Source: Paraglaciecola sp. T6c (GTDB taxonomy: Bacteria; Pseudomonadota; Gammaproteobacteria; Enterobacterales; Alteromonadaceae). Taken from it: DNA of 64,000 nucleotides. The first letter of the stretch is position 1. Every line of letters starts with the position of its first letter. Positions 56,999 through 64,000 of this stretch are shown here, one piece after another. The stretch spans positions 4,092,001-4,156,000 of the forward strand of contig NC_008228.1 in assembly GCF_000014225.1 (NCBI RefSeq). The letters run 5' to 3'. The position numbers and the translations under genes were made by a program. The notes under the pieces are model-generated. The model did no database searches. It saw only the letters and a list, made by a program, of their open reading frames with translations, and had not been told where the DNA came from.

Positions 56999-58240
56999 TC
57001 AGTGACGTAAGCAGCCAGAGGCCATCCAGCGACATACCGGCGGCGTCGCTACGTCCGCTAAGCAGTTTTCGATTTCACACAATACAGCGCCTCGTGTCCA
57101 GCTCACATCTTTTGTAGTGGTTTGAGCTGGCGAAATATTAAGGGTCTGCAAATATTTATCTAAATAAATCGGGATAAAACAGGCTGTTTGCGCTTTATAG
57201 CATGCATGACTTTTATTGAAACAGCATTGGTTGATGTCTGTTTCTTTTTTATAGTTAAATGCTCCGGTTAACGTCCATTTAGGGATGTTTTTCTGAGGAT
57301 CCGGTAGCGTATTCGTTGCTCCTTTTGACCTTGTTGTCCCTTTTTTTCTAGGCCATGAGTAATTATATGGGTCTTTTATCTCTGAACTAGTACCGTCAAT
57401 AGTAAGTAAAATATCATCAGCACAATCCGCGACACTCCACTCTTTTTGCGTCGCCCCTATCCCAAAAGCACAATTTTTAGGCACAGGATCAATAACCGGA
57501 GAGGTCAGTGACTTAGGGGCTTCATCTTGACCCAAGCCCAGATAAGAATAACTGTATATCTGTATGGGTTTGCCATTTAACCTCACTTTCTTAACCGCAT
57601 CATCAGCAAGTGAGCAATCTGGGCAGGCAAACGTCACCTGTGATGAGGCGCCGCCCATATCAACAATCCCGAAATCGGTTGCGATATATGTGTCTTGCAC
57701 ACTTAACCAAGCAAACAATCCCTCTTCGAATCCAGTGACTGTTTTCGTTTCAATTAACACCTCTGAGCCAAATTTTTCAGCTAACTTTTGCGTTAAGGTT
57801 TGCCACATGATGAGGCTACCTTCGGGATTAGATTGTTCCGCAATACGCATACCAGCCGTGGCATATATTCTTGCTGATACAACATTGCATTGATTCACCC
57901 AGTCGAATCCTACCCATCGGGGTTTTCCTTTATGTAGGTCGCCATCACTTTTGATTAAATCTAATGTACTGATAACGTCACTCACAATGCTATCGATATC
58001 CGTCACTTGGCTTTCGTTAATGCCGCGCAATGGGTCGGCAATAGCCCGCACTTTTGGGCCACTATGGGCGATTAAATTTGTACCTGATTCTTCGTATACA
58101 AACAAACGAGTGCCGCTACTACCGGCATCGTAAATGATGTGACAAATATTTTTTGGGGAGGCCATTGGCATATTGAAGCAGCTACTCAAAGCCAAAAGAC
58201 TCAGTGCGAACAGCGCGGCCTTGGATATTACATGATGCAA
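56999..58240 (-). CDS. GDA1/CD39-family nucleoside di/triphosphatase (apyrase), probable lipoprotein
   Basis: A 413-residue exported enzyme. Apyrase conserved regions are present: ACR1 DAGSSGTR (38-45), ACR2 YATAGMR, ACR3 GFEEGLFAWLS, and ACR4 VDMGGASSQVTF. The N-terminus is a signal sequence ending LALSSC; Cys21 could be lipidated. The region after ACR4 is rich in paired cysteines (CCFNKSHACYKAQTAC), suggesting disulfides in an extracytoplasmic domain. The family splits NTP and NDP to NMP. It is chiefly eukaryotic, with few bacterial cases such as Legionella. The substrate and benefit here (phosphate or nucleotide scavenging) are inferred. Confidence 0.88.
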   Translation of the reverse strand: MHHVISKAALFALSLLALSSCFNMPMASPKNICHIIYDAGSSGTRLFVYEESGTNLIAHSGPKVRAIADPLRGINESQVTDIDSIVSDVISTLDLIKSDGDLHKGKPRWVGFDWVNQCNVVSARIYATAGMRIAEQSNPEGSLIMWQTLTQKLAEKFGSEVLIETKTVTGFEEGLFAWLSVQDTYIATDFGIVDMGGASSQVTFACPDCSLADDAVKKVRLNGKPIQIYSYSYLGLGQDEAPKSLTSPVIDPVPKNCAFGIGATQKEWSVADCADDILLTIDGTSSEIKDPYNYSWPRKKGTTRSKGATNTLPDPQKNIPKWTLTGAFNYKKETDINQCCFNKSHACYKAQTACFIPIYLDKYLQTLNISPAQTTTKDVSWTRGAVLCEIENCLADVATPPVCRWMASGCLRH

Positions 58241-58341
58241 AAAATAATCCTCTTACCAATAAGGTTTTTATATGAAGTATCAGAAGCGCTGAGCTAGATG
58301 TTGTATGGCGCTTTGTTAGTGCGCCGCGCTATTACGTTCTT

Positions 58342-59001
58342 TTATTGCGCGACATCGTAAAACAGAGGAATTTTACAGGTTGTTGAAAAGTAATCTAGAT
58401 AGGCGCCTACTTTTGGCGGTATTGTTAGCCCTTTAATTAAGGTGATGCCCCGTAATCGGCCAAATAAGGTTATATCGTCAATAGAAAGCTGCTCATTCAC
58501 ACCTGTTTCGCTGTGTAACATGTGCGCCAACTCCCCTAACTTATCTTCAAATGCTTTGATGAGTGATTTGCTATTGGCCAATGCCTCAGCAAAAGAGCCA
58601 AGTTCCTTGGTTTTTTTGTGAGTGAAATAATCTATCGCACTTTGTGTTTGAAACTCCTTCACTGGTGAGGTTACCCACCTTGGGTAAAGTAGTTGCTTCA
58701 TTAATAAGTTGACGTCTTTCAACCAAGCCGATACGTCTGCTCGATTCGCTGAGGGTGAAAATATCGGGCTGCCGTCAAGTTGGTCAATATAGCTGACTAT
58801 ATCCATGCTTTCAGGCATAAAGCTACCATCAGGCTTTTTCAAAATTGGGCATGCTTTAACGCCTATCATGGCTATCGGTGTTGCTTCATCGTCGCTAGGT
58901 AACACGGTTAGTTCGACAGATACGTTTTTCATAGCAAAAGGCATACGTGCCATAACACAGTATGGGCAATGGTCGTAAATATATAAGTGCATAATCGACA
59001 T
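58342..59001 (-). CDS. grxB: Glutaredoxin 2
   Basis: A 219-residue protein. I chose the start at 59001 (MSIMHLYIYDHCPYC) since GAGGA lies about 11 bp upstream and the upstream extension of that frame is not conserved-looking; E. coli Grx2 begins at the second Met (58992). The thioredoxin-like N-domain has the CPYC active site (Cys12, Cys15) and cis-proline region KACPIL. The all-alpha GST-like C-domain follows (MPESMDIVSYIDQLDG onward). It uses glutathione to reduce disulfides in the cytoplasm. It is a single gene divergent from ggt. Confidence 0.9.
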   Translation of the reverse strand: MSIMHLYIYDHCPYCVMARMPFAMKNVSVELTVLPSDDEATPIAMIGVKACPILKKPDGSFMPESMDIVSYIDQLDGSPIFSPSANRADVSAWLKDVNLLMKQLLYPRWVTSPVKEFQTQSAIDYFTHKKTKELGSFAEALANSKSLIKAFEDKLGELAHMLHSETGVNEQLSIDDITLFGRLRGITLIKGLTIPPKVGAYLDYFSTTCKIPLFYDVAQ

Positions 59002-59322
59002 AATAAAATGATTCCTCAAGTCTAAATGAGCTGACATTATCCTGAACTCCAGCATAAGACAAATCGACAATGCGAAAGGCGTTTTTTGCTGCTCATGTCC
59101 AAAATGAAACGCTAATTTGTGTGTTCGGGGATTAATTAGGTTTGATTTTTGTAAGCCCATTGTCAGCAAGGGCTTTTTTGTGATAGAAAAATACTAGGTG
59201 ATACATCTTATGAGTATCGCCTTTTGGGTGTACTGCGCATTTTGAAACGTTTCAAAAGTGATTCTCGCCTCTTTAATTTCACTGTCATTTGTCTATCAAA
59301 TTTTAACTATCGGGAACAATCA

Positions 59323-61071
59323 ATGAAGTTTCATATACTCGCCTTCGGGGTGTTATCCGTCAGCCTTTGGGGTTGTAGCTCAGCGGAGAACCAAACAGAA
59401 ATAAGAGCAGCACTGCCTCAACAGCAGGCCATGGTGGTCACTGCTAACCCCCACGCTACAGCCGCAGGATTAGAAGTATTGCGCGCTGGTGGTTCAGCGG
59501 TCGACGCGGCTATCGCCATTGAATCAGTATTGAGTCTCGTTGAGCCGCAAAGCTCTGGCCTAGCCGGCGGTGCATTTATGGTGCATTACGACAACGAAAC
59601 AAAATCAATCGCAGTTTACGATGGCCGTGAGAGTGCACCAAGTGGTGCTAAGCCTGATATGTTCATGCTTGAGAACGGCGATTCAATGTCGTATATCGAT
59701 GCAAAAACTAGCGGCTTATCCACCGGCGTACCTGGCATCGTCGCCATGTTATCCATGGCCCATAAAGACCAAGGTACCTTAGAGTGGAGTAGCTTGTTCA
59801 GCTATGCCAGTAAACTCGCTACCGATGGTTTTGAAATATCTCCTCGATTGCACGGCATGCTCGAACGATTTGGTAAATATATCCCCAGCTCCCGTGACCA
59901 AGGCCCGTTAGATGCGCACAATTATTTTTTTGATGACGCCGGCCAGCCTCATCCAACGGGTTATTTATTAAAAAACCCTGAGTACGCGAAAACACTAGCG
60001 ATCATCGCTAACGACCCAAGCGACTTTTACCACGGTGATATTGCTAAAAAGATTGCTGCCATGGTGCAGCAGCAGCCAAGAGCGGGCTCGTTAACGGCTG
60101 AAGATATCGCAGCTTATCAGCCGGTTAAGCGCACCGCACTGTGTCAGGATTACCGTGATACGCAAATTTGTGGCGCACCGCCACCGTCTTCATGGTTGGC
60201 TGTAGGCATGATCATGGGTATTTTAGAAAACGGCCCGCGCCCGAGTGCTGCTGGCCCCACAGATCCGAAAAATTGGGCTGTTTTGGCTCAAGCTCAACAG
60301 TTGGCCTATGCCGACAGAGACCAATTTATTGCCGACCCTAACTTTATCGATATGCCCATAACCGGCATGTTGAATAAAGCGTATTTGGCAAAACGAGCCA
60401 CCTTGATCTCTGATAAGGCAACCCCTGAGACTTACGCAGTAGGCGACCCTTGGGCGTATAACGACACACCCAGAAATACAACAGCCGGTATTGACGCGAC
60501 CCGAGATGTACACGGCACGACCCACTTCGTCATTGTGGATACCAAAGGCGATGTGGTGTCTATGACGGCAACCGTTGAAAGTATCTTCGGTACCACGCGC
60601 ATGGTAGGCGGTATGTTTTTGAACAATCAGTTAACGGATTTCTCGTTTCAGCACCATGATAAAAACGGCAATGCTATCGTCAATGCTGTAGCGGCAAATA
60701 AACGCCCGCGCTCATCTATGTCACCTTCCATCGTGCTGGACAAAAACGGTGAGTTCTTGTTAGCAACCGGCTCTCCTGGCGGCAACAACATCATCGCTTA
60801 CACAGTGAAAACCTTGGTTGGCGTGTTCGAGTGGGACCTAAGTCCACAAGCCGCAGTTGACTTACCAAACATGGTTGCCAGAGGCAAAACCGTGCGTTTA
60901 GAAAAAGACGTTGCGCCCGATTCACTTATCTCAGCCATGAAAGACATGGGCTTCGATGTTGATGCATCAAAAGGTGAGAATTCAGGTTTAAGTGTGATTA
61001 TGCGCCAGCCTGATGGCAGCCTAGAAGGTGCAGCAGATAAGCGCAGAGAAGGCGTAATCGGCTCACTTTAA
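59323..61071 (+). CDS. ggt: Gamma-glutamyltransferase, probable lipoprotein
   Basis: A 582-residue proenzyme from the ATG at 59323; the longer frame from 59224 adds no recognisable sequence. The N-terminus is a lipoprotein signal with LWGCSS, suggesting membrane anchoring outside the cytoplasm. The autocleavage nucleophile is the first Thr of GTTHFVIVD (about Thr399), dividing large and small subunits. The glutamate-binding motifs AQQLAYADRDQF and SPSIVL, with GSPGGNNI, are intact. It cleaves the gamma-glutamyl bond of glutathione and related compounds, supplying cysteinylglycine and glutamate. It is followed by a strong terminator. Confidence 0.94.
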   Translation: MKFHILAFGVLSVSLWGCSSAENQTEIRAALPQQQAMVVTANPHATAAGLEVLRAGGSAVDAAIAIESVLSLVEPQSSGLAGGAFMVHYDNETKSIAVYDGRESAPSGAKPDMFMLENGDSMSYIDAKTSGLSTGVPGIVAMLSMAHKDQGTLEWSSLFSYASKLATDGFEISPRLHGMLERFGKYIPSSRDQGPLDAHNYFFDDAGQPHPTGYLLKNPEYAKTLAIIANDPSDFYHGDIAKKIAAMVQQQPRAGSLTAEDIAAYQPVKRTALCQDYRDTQICGAPPPSSWLAVGMIMGILENGPRPSAAGPTDPKNWAVLAQAQQLAYADRDQFIADPNFIDMPITGMLNKAYLAKRATLISDKATPETYAVGDPWAYNDTPRNTTAGIDATRDVHGTTHFVIVDTKGDVVSMTATVESIFGTTRMVGGMFLNNQLTDFSFQHHDKNGNAIVNAVAANKRPRSSMSPSIVLDKNGEFLLATGSPGGNNIIAYTVKTLVGVFEWDLSPQAAVDLPNMVARGKTVRLEKDVAPDSLISAMKDMGFDVDASKGENSGLSVIMRQPDGSLEGAADKRREGVIGSL

Positions 61072-61098
61072 AACGAGTAAGCAGAACTTTCATACAAC

Positions 61099-61127
61099 AA
61101 ACGGCGGCCAACTTGAGCCGCCGTTTT
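61099..61127 (+). terminator. Rho-independent terminator of ggt
   Basis: AAACGGCGGC (61099-61108) pairs perfectly with GCCGCCGTTT (61117-61126) around an 8-nt loop, with TTTCGTTT after it. It lies 28 bp after the ggt stop. Confidence 0.88.
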
Positions 61128-61354
61128 CGTTTGACGCTTTCAAGCTTCGCATGCCCGCGGCTGCTCTTGCCCCAAACACAGAAGTCTAGTCAGGTTAGCT
61201 TGTTAGATAGGAAATGATGTTATCTATCATGGTATGGATTCCGATCCGGCCGTGCACTTGACCGTCGGCCGTTTAACATGTTGCAGGTGAACTATTCTAC
61301 ATCGGAACTGGCTCGCCCACTAATAGTGATGGCAAGCCAGCTCACACAAGGAAT

Positions 61355-61415
61355 AAAAAAGGAGTCACCGAAAAGCGGCAGAGGAATATTGCCTTAGGTG
61401 AGTTGAGTGACTCCT
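61355..61415 (-). terminator. Terminator of the yqj-like operon
   Basis: On the minus strand AGGAGTCAC (61415-61407) pairs with GTGACTCCT (61368-61360) around a long loop. The stem is followed by a TTTTTT run from the A-tract 61355-61360. It ends the leftward three-gene operon just past 61428. The remaining gap 61128-61354 contains nothing I recognise. Confidence 0.7.
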
Positions 61416-61427
61416 AAAAAACTGTTT

Positions 61428-61706
61428 TTAAGCCAGATTAACTAGGCTAACGATGCGCATTATCAGTGGCACCGATGCGGGCTTAGAGCCTGTCATGCCC
61501 ACTGCAGCACCTGCAGCAAACGCCCCTACAGGTGTTAATGGCAATCTGCAAAATTCTTTGGTCGCACTAGCAACCTGTTCCTTACGCGCTAAAATCATCT
61601 GCTGATTTTCAAACGCATCTGACGTTGCTCTTTCAACATCGGTTAACCGTCGACCTAATAAGAGTCGGCTGATAGAGTGACCAAAATTACTGTCAGTTGA
61701 CATCAT
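61428..61706 (-). CDS. Small protein of the yqjD-like operon (YqjK position)
   Basis: A 92-residue protein. The N-terminal two-thirds is helical and charged (SRLLLGRRLTDVERATSDAF...), and the C-terminus is hydrophobic with glycine/alanine (VGAFAAGAAVGMTG). It follows the YqjE-like gene by 33 bp on the same strand, the place held by yqjK in E. coli. Sequence similarity to YqjK is not obvious by eye, so the assignment rests on position and size. Confidence 0.65.
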   Translation of the reverse strand: MMSTDSNFGHSISRLLLGRRLTDVERATSDAFENQQMILARKEQVASATKEFCRLPLTPVGAFAAGAAVGMTGSKPASVPLIMRIVSLVNLA

Positions 61707-61739
61707 CTGCCTCCTTGAGCGCCCCTATCTAGGTCGCGA

Positions 61740-62228
61740 TTAATGCTGAAAATGGTGCTTAGTATTCATACTCTGGGCCGATTTATTGTCATCTGACTTA
61801 GCCTTTGAAGCCTTCGTGCCTGACAATGTCAATGCGTCCCATGCCCGGGATAAACTCACGTGCTTAAGCAGCGCTTTAATGGTCATTACTATGCCCAAGG
61901 CTACCGCGGCATTCAGTAAAATCACGCCGCTGCCCACCCACACCCAATGCACATTAAGTTGGATAAGCCCCAGCGCTAACATAGCGTTTAGAGTGATCCA
62001 CAAAGTTGCACTGACTGCCGTTAGTAGCAGCACACCAGTCAACACCAACACCATGGCTCGGGCAGAGAGTTTCCACTCACGCCCGGCTAAGGTCTTGGCT
62101 AGCGATAGCTGTCGCTGGTAGCGTTTGCCTGCATCCGTAGCGGCCCCGATGATTTCCTTTATAAGTTCACCGTGCTGTTGGCTGTCTTCTTCAGCAGTGC
62201 GAGGCTTATCCGGGTTAGGCATGTCCAT
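61740..62228 (-). CDS. YqjE-like phage-holin-3_6 family membrane protein
   Basis: A 162-residue protein with two transmembrane helices in the middle (about 58-82 and 90-117) and charged helical ends. The layout is that of the Phage_holin_3_6 (YqjE) family: an amphipathic N-terminal part (IKEIIGAATDAGKRYQRQLSL), two helices and a KALLKH exit. It is located 4 bp after the YqjD-like gene. The family works at the inner membrane with YqjD; the function is not established. Despite the family name it is not evidence of a prophage. Confidence 0.8.
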   Translation of the reverse strand: MDMPNPDKPRTAEEDSQQHGELIKEIIGAATDAGKRYQRQLSLAKTLAGREWKLSARAMVLVLTGVLLLTAVSATLWITLNAMLALGLIQLNVHWVWVGSGVILLNAAVALGIVMTIKALLKHVSLSRAWDALTLSGTKASKAKSDDNKSAQSMNTKHHFQH

Positions 62229-62232
62229 TTGC

Positions 62233-62538
62233 TTAGCGCTTACGCAACAGCGAAGTGATTAGCATACCGGCGGTAAACGCAATGCCTACGGTGGCGATTG
62301 GGTTTTCAGTAGCGAATTTACGCACTTGTGAACCGTTCCACTGTTTGACCATTTTCTCTTGCGCTTCACCCAGAGATTCCGCAGAGCGCTGTGCTGTGTC
62401 GCGCACAGAACGTTCCGCTTTAGACGCTTTATCTGCTACTGCATCTACAGAGTCGTGCAATGCTTCTTGCGCTTTTTTCGAAACTGGCGAATCCGTTTTT
62501 GAGTTAGTATTCGCTGTCGTTGTTTTTGCATTTTCCAT
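62233..62538 (-). CDS. YqjD/ElaB-like DUF883 ribosome-associated membrane protein
   Basis: A 101-residue DUF883 protein: a long charged amphipathic helix (KKAQEALHDSVDAVADKASKA) ending in one C-terminal membrane anchor (ENPIATVGIAFTAGMLITSLLRKR, about 78-101). In E. coli YqjD, ElaB and YgaM tether ribosomes at the membrane in stationary phase. It is the first gene of a three-gene operon with yqjE-like and the small gene. A strong AAGGGGA ribosome-binding site precedes the ATG. Confidence 0.85.
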   Translation of the reverse strand: MENAKTTTANTNSKTDSPVSKKAQEALHDSVDAVADKASKAERSVRDTAQRSAESLGEAQEKMVKQWNGSQVRKFATENPIATVGIAFTAGMLITSLLRKR

Positions 62539-62947
62539 GATTTTCCCCTTACGTTGTTAGGTCGTTTAACCGAGTGGCTAAGTTCACACCTTTGGGTTTA
62601 GGTTAACGTTTTGCGCTGTGCCTAAATCCAATGAGAAGGTTCTCGCAAATGCATAGGTGTTTATTTGCATCCTTGACTAAGTAAAAGCAATGGCTGTGCC
62701 AGCGCGGTAAATAATAAGAAAAACCATATATGCCAATAAGTTACAATAAATGGTGTATCACCAGCGCAGCCGCGCCTTTCAGAACTGTGGGAAATTATTG
62801 CATCGGGTGTGCAATTCTTACGGGGGCTGAAATCAGAGAGGTTTATTTACCTAAAAATGGCTAAAATTGACATGAAATGCCTGCTTTTACAGACACTCCG
62901 TTAACCACCCAAACCTTTAGTACAAAAAGCAACCAGTAGAGATGTCA
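62539..62947. other. 409-bp gap; no gene seen
   Basis: It contains the promoter region of the leftward yqjD-like operon. I see no convincing coding frame, hairpin or repeat. The two flanking genes both run leftward, so the DUF502 gene has no obvious intrinsic terminator. Confidence 0.4.
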
Positions 62948-63550
62948 TTATTGAGGGAGTTTTTGCTTTTTAAATCCGTTTTCGTTCTTGGATTGGCTGC
63001 CACCAGTGAGCGCAATACGCATAGCAGTTTCTACGTCTATATCCAGTGGGGTTACTTTAGTTTTGTCTATATATAAGGTATAGCCACCTATTTGGTAACT
63101 AAGAGGAATGTAAACGCCGACTTTTTGCGCATCGTTAAATAACGTTTTTCCACCTTCGGCATTGGTCACAAAACCAATTAAATCAATACTGTCGCTAATT
63201 TGTACCGACACAACGCTTTGCATCTTTTGTTGCTTACCCACATTGATTAGGTTTACGGCATCTTGAATGGCGCCATAAAAAGTTTTTACCAATGGAATGC
63301 GCTCGAAAACCCGCTCGCCCCAATGCAGTAGTACTTTAACCACATAAGCGTTGACTAATAAACCTGCGAAAAACAACAACACAATGCCTGTCACTAACCC
63401 CATGCCTGGGAAGTACCATTGAGCAGGTATGATCGGCGTTAACGCCAACTCCACGGTTGTTACCAGCCAATACAATGCATAAACAGTCAATGTTATAGGC
63501 ACCACAGCTAACAAGCCTTGGACGACCAGTAGCATAATTTTTTTGAGCAT
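62948..63550 (-). CDS. DUF502 family inner-membrane protein
   Basis: A 200-residue protein with two N-terminal transmembrane helices (about 8-30 and 47-70). It matches the DUF502 pattern: GLLAVVPITLTVYALYWL, PGMGLVTGIVLLFFAGL, ERIPLVKTFYGAIQDAVNLI, and the later VGVYIPLSYQIGGYTLYI. The function is not established; relatives include the plant LIKE-COV proteins. The GSQSKNENGFKKQ tail is charged and probably cytoplasmic. It lies downstream of the frameshifted small gene in the same direction. Confidence 0.88.
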   Translation of the reverse strand: MLKKIMLLVVQGLLAVVPITLTVYALYWLVTTVELALTPIIPAQWYFPGMGLVTGIVLLFFAGLLVNAYVVKVLLHWGERVFERIPLVKTFYGAIQDAVNLINVGKQQKMQSVVSVQISDSIDLIGFVTNAEGGKTLFNDAQKVGVYIPLSYQIGGYTLYIDKTKVTPLDIDVETAMRIALTGGSQSKNENGFKKQKLPQ

Positions 63551-63629
63551 AAGTGGGTCTCGGGAAGAAAATGAAGCAGCCTAGGGTAATATAAAAGCTG
63601 CATGCGTTATTTGATTTACTTAAATTTTA

Positions 63630-63988
63630 TCACGTTTTTAAAGTGGATAGAGGATCAACCACCAATTGCATTTCGAGGCAATAATCCCCATCCGCATTAA
63701 TCAGTGCCCGCCTCAGAGTGCGTCCAGCGGTTTTTATTAAGGCGTCGCAATGTCGTAATGCTTGTTCCCTTTCAAATAGTGAGAACGCAGAGCAAAGTCG
63801 CTGGGGCGTTCCCTCGTGATTTATCGGCTCAAGGCTGTGTATTGGCTCAAGGCTATTTTTAGGCTCGGGCTGTTTATCAGCTCAAGGCTGCTTTTAAGCT
63901 TAGGGCGACTTATAAGCTTAGTGCTGCTTTTAAGCTTAGGGCTATTGCACGAACTTCTTAATGATGCCAGCCATCCGATCTTTGACAT
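63630..63988 (-). pseudogene. Small frameshifted gene with a 6-residue tandem repeat
   Basis: From the ATG at 63988 the frame reads MSKIGWLASLRSSCNS and then enters an 18-bp repeat. One unit (near 63862-63878) has only 17 bp, which shifts the frame to an early stop. Restoring one base gives a single 119-residue protein. Its middle is seven copies of a SLEPIN-like hexapeptide, and its C-terminus reads CSAFSLFEREQALRHCDALI ... CLEMQLVVDPLSTLKT, ending at TGA 63630-63632. I do not recognise the family. In an alternative frame a short C-terminus (MDVKDRMAGIIKKFVQ) from a gene beyond the edge ends at 63942. Confidence 0.5.
63819..63943. repeat. Seven-copy 18-bp tandem minisatellite
   Basis: On the minus strand the unit is close to CCTTGAGCCGATAAACAG, with the left units diverged to CCCTAAGCTTAAAAGCAG. 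Seven copies total 125 bp, one of them 17 bp long. The period equals six codons, so length changes would keep the reading frame, apart from the one short unit. Confidence 0.8.
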
Positions 63989-64000
63989 CCATCAAGGTCA

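Noticed and set aside
61740-62228. Prophage holin
   Set aside because: The holin-3_6 family name covers YqjE, and the neighbours are yqjD-like genes with no phage genes nearby.

Overview
The window looks like a chromosome segment of a marine gammaproteobacterium of the Alteromonadales, closest in character to Paraglaciecola/Glaciecola. This rests on the gene content and order (lptD-surA-pdxA-rsmA-apaG-apaH, the amgK-murU-djlA group, acnB, yqjDE-like genes), a moderate GC content, a large TonB-dependent receptor, a polar-flagellum style chemoreceptor and a PEP-CTERM protein. The assignment is inference; no rRNA or tRNA gene is present to fix it.

Region by region. 1-2084 (minus): amgK, murU and the start of djlA, covering cell-wall sugar recycling and a membrane co-chaperone. 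2239-8813 (plus): the outer-membrane biogenesis and housekeeping operon lptD-surA-pdxA-rsmA-apaG-apaH. 8814-11234: a chemoreceptor gene behind a candidate sigma-28 promoter and a long, foldable 5' leader. 11318-25019: ordinary metabolism and envelope genes (lysC, secreted amidase, DUF192 protein, acnB, SMP-30-like protein, DJ-1/PfpI protein, ygiQ, mltB-like, def). One small frameshifted gene is hidden at 19409-19712. 25046-43842: ABC exporter, phosphoethanolamine transferase, PEP-CTERM GDSL esterase, PAS-PAS-GGDEF-EAL protein, an Mpv17-like membrane protein, a kinase-like protein, a DUF2797 protein, a TonB-dependent receptor and the sbcD-sbcC repair nuclease.

43861-53575 is an accessory island between sbcC and an MFS gene. 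Four long mosaic repeat arrays (A, B and C forward, D inverted) separate cargo: a toxin-antitoxin pair with a nonsense mutation in the toxin, a lone six-helix membrane protein, and an AT-rich block holding an unknown gene and an OLD-family nuclease. The nuclease gene is split by a complete IS10-like element with a perfect 9-bp target duplication. The arrays consist almost entirely of short perfect hairpins whose loops are constant (ATCCAT, or a triplet such as TTC, TGC or GTT) while the arms differ from hairpin to hairpin. A 21-bp dyad, TTAACA-N9-TGTTAA, recurs where arrays meet cargo. An attC-like structure follows the stop codon of the unknown gene. I regard this repeat/cargo architecture as the most interesting thing in the window.

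53801-64000: MFS transporter, radD helicase, a GDA1/CD39 apyrase (unusual in bacteria), glutaredoxin 2, gamma-glutamyltransferase, a yqjD-yqjE-yqjK-like operon, a DUF502 membrane protein, and at the right edge a small frameshifted gene carrying a 6-residue tandem repeat.
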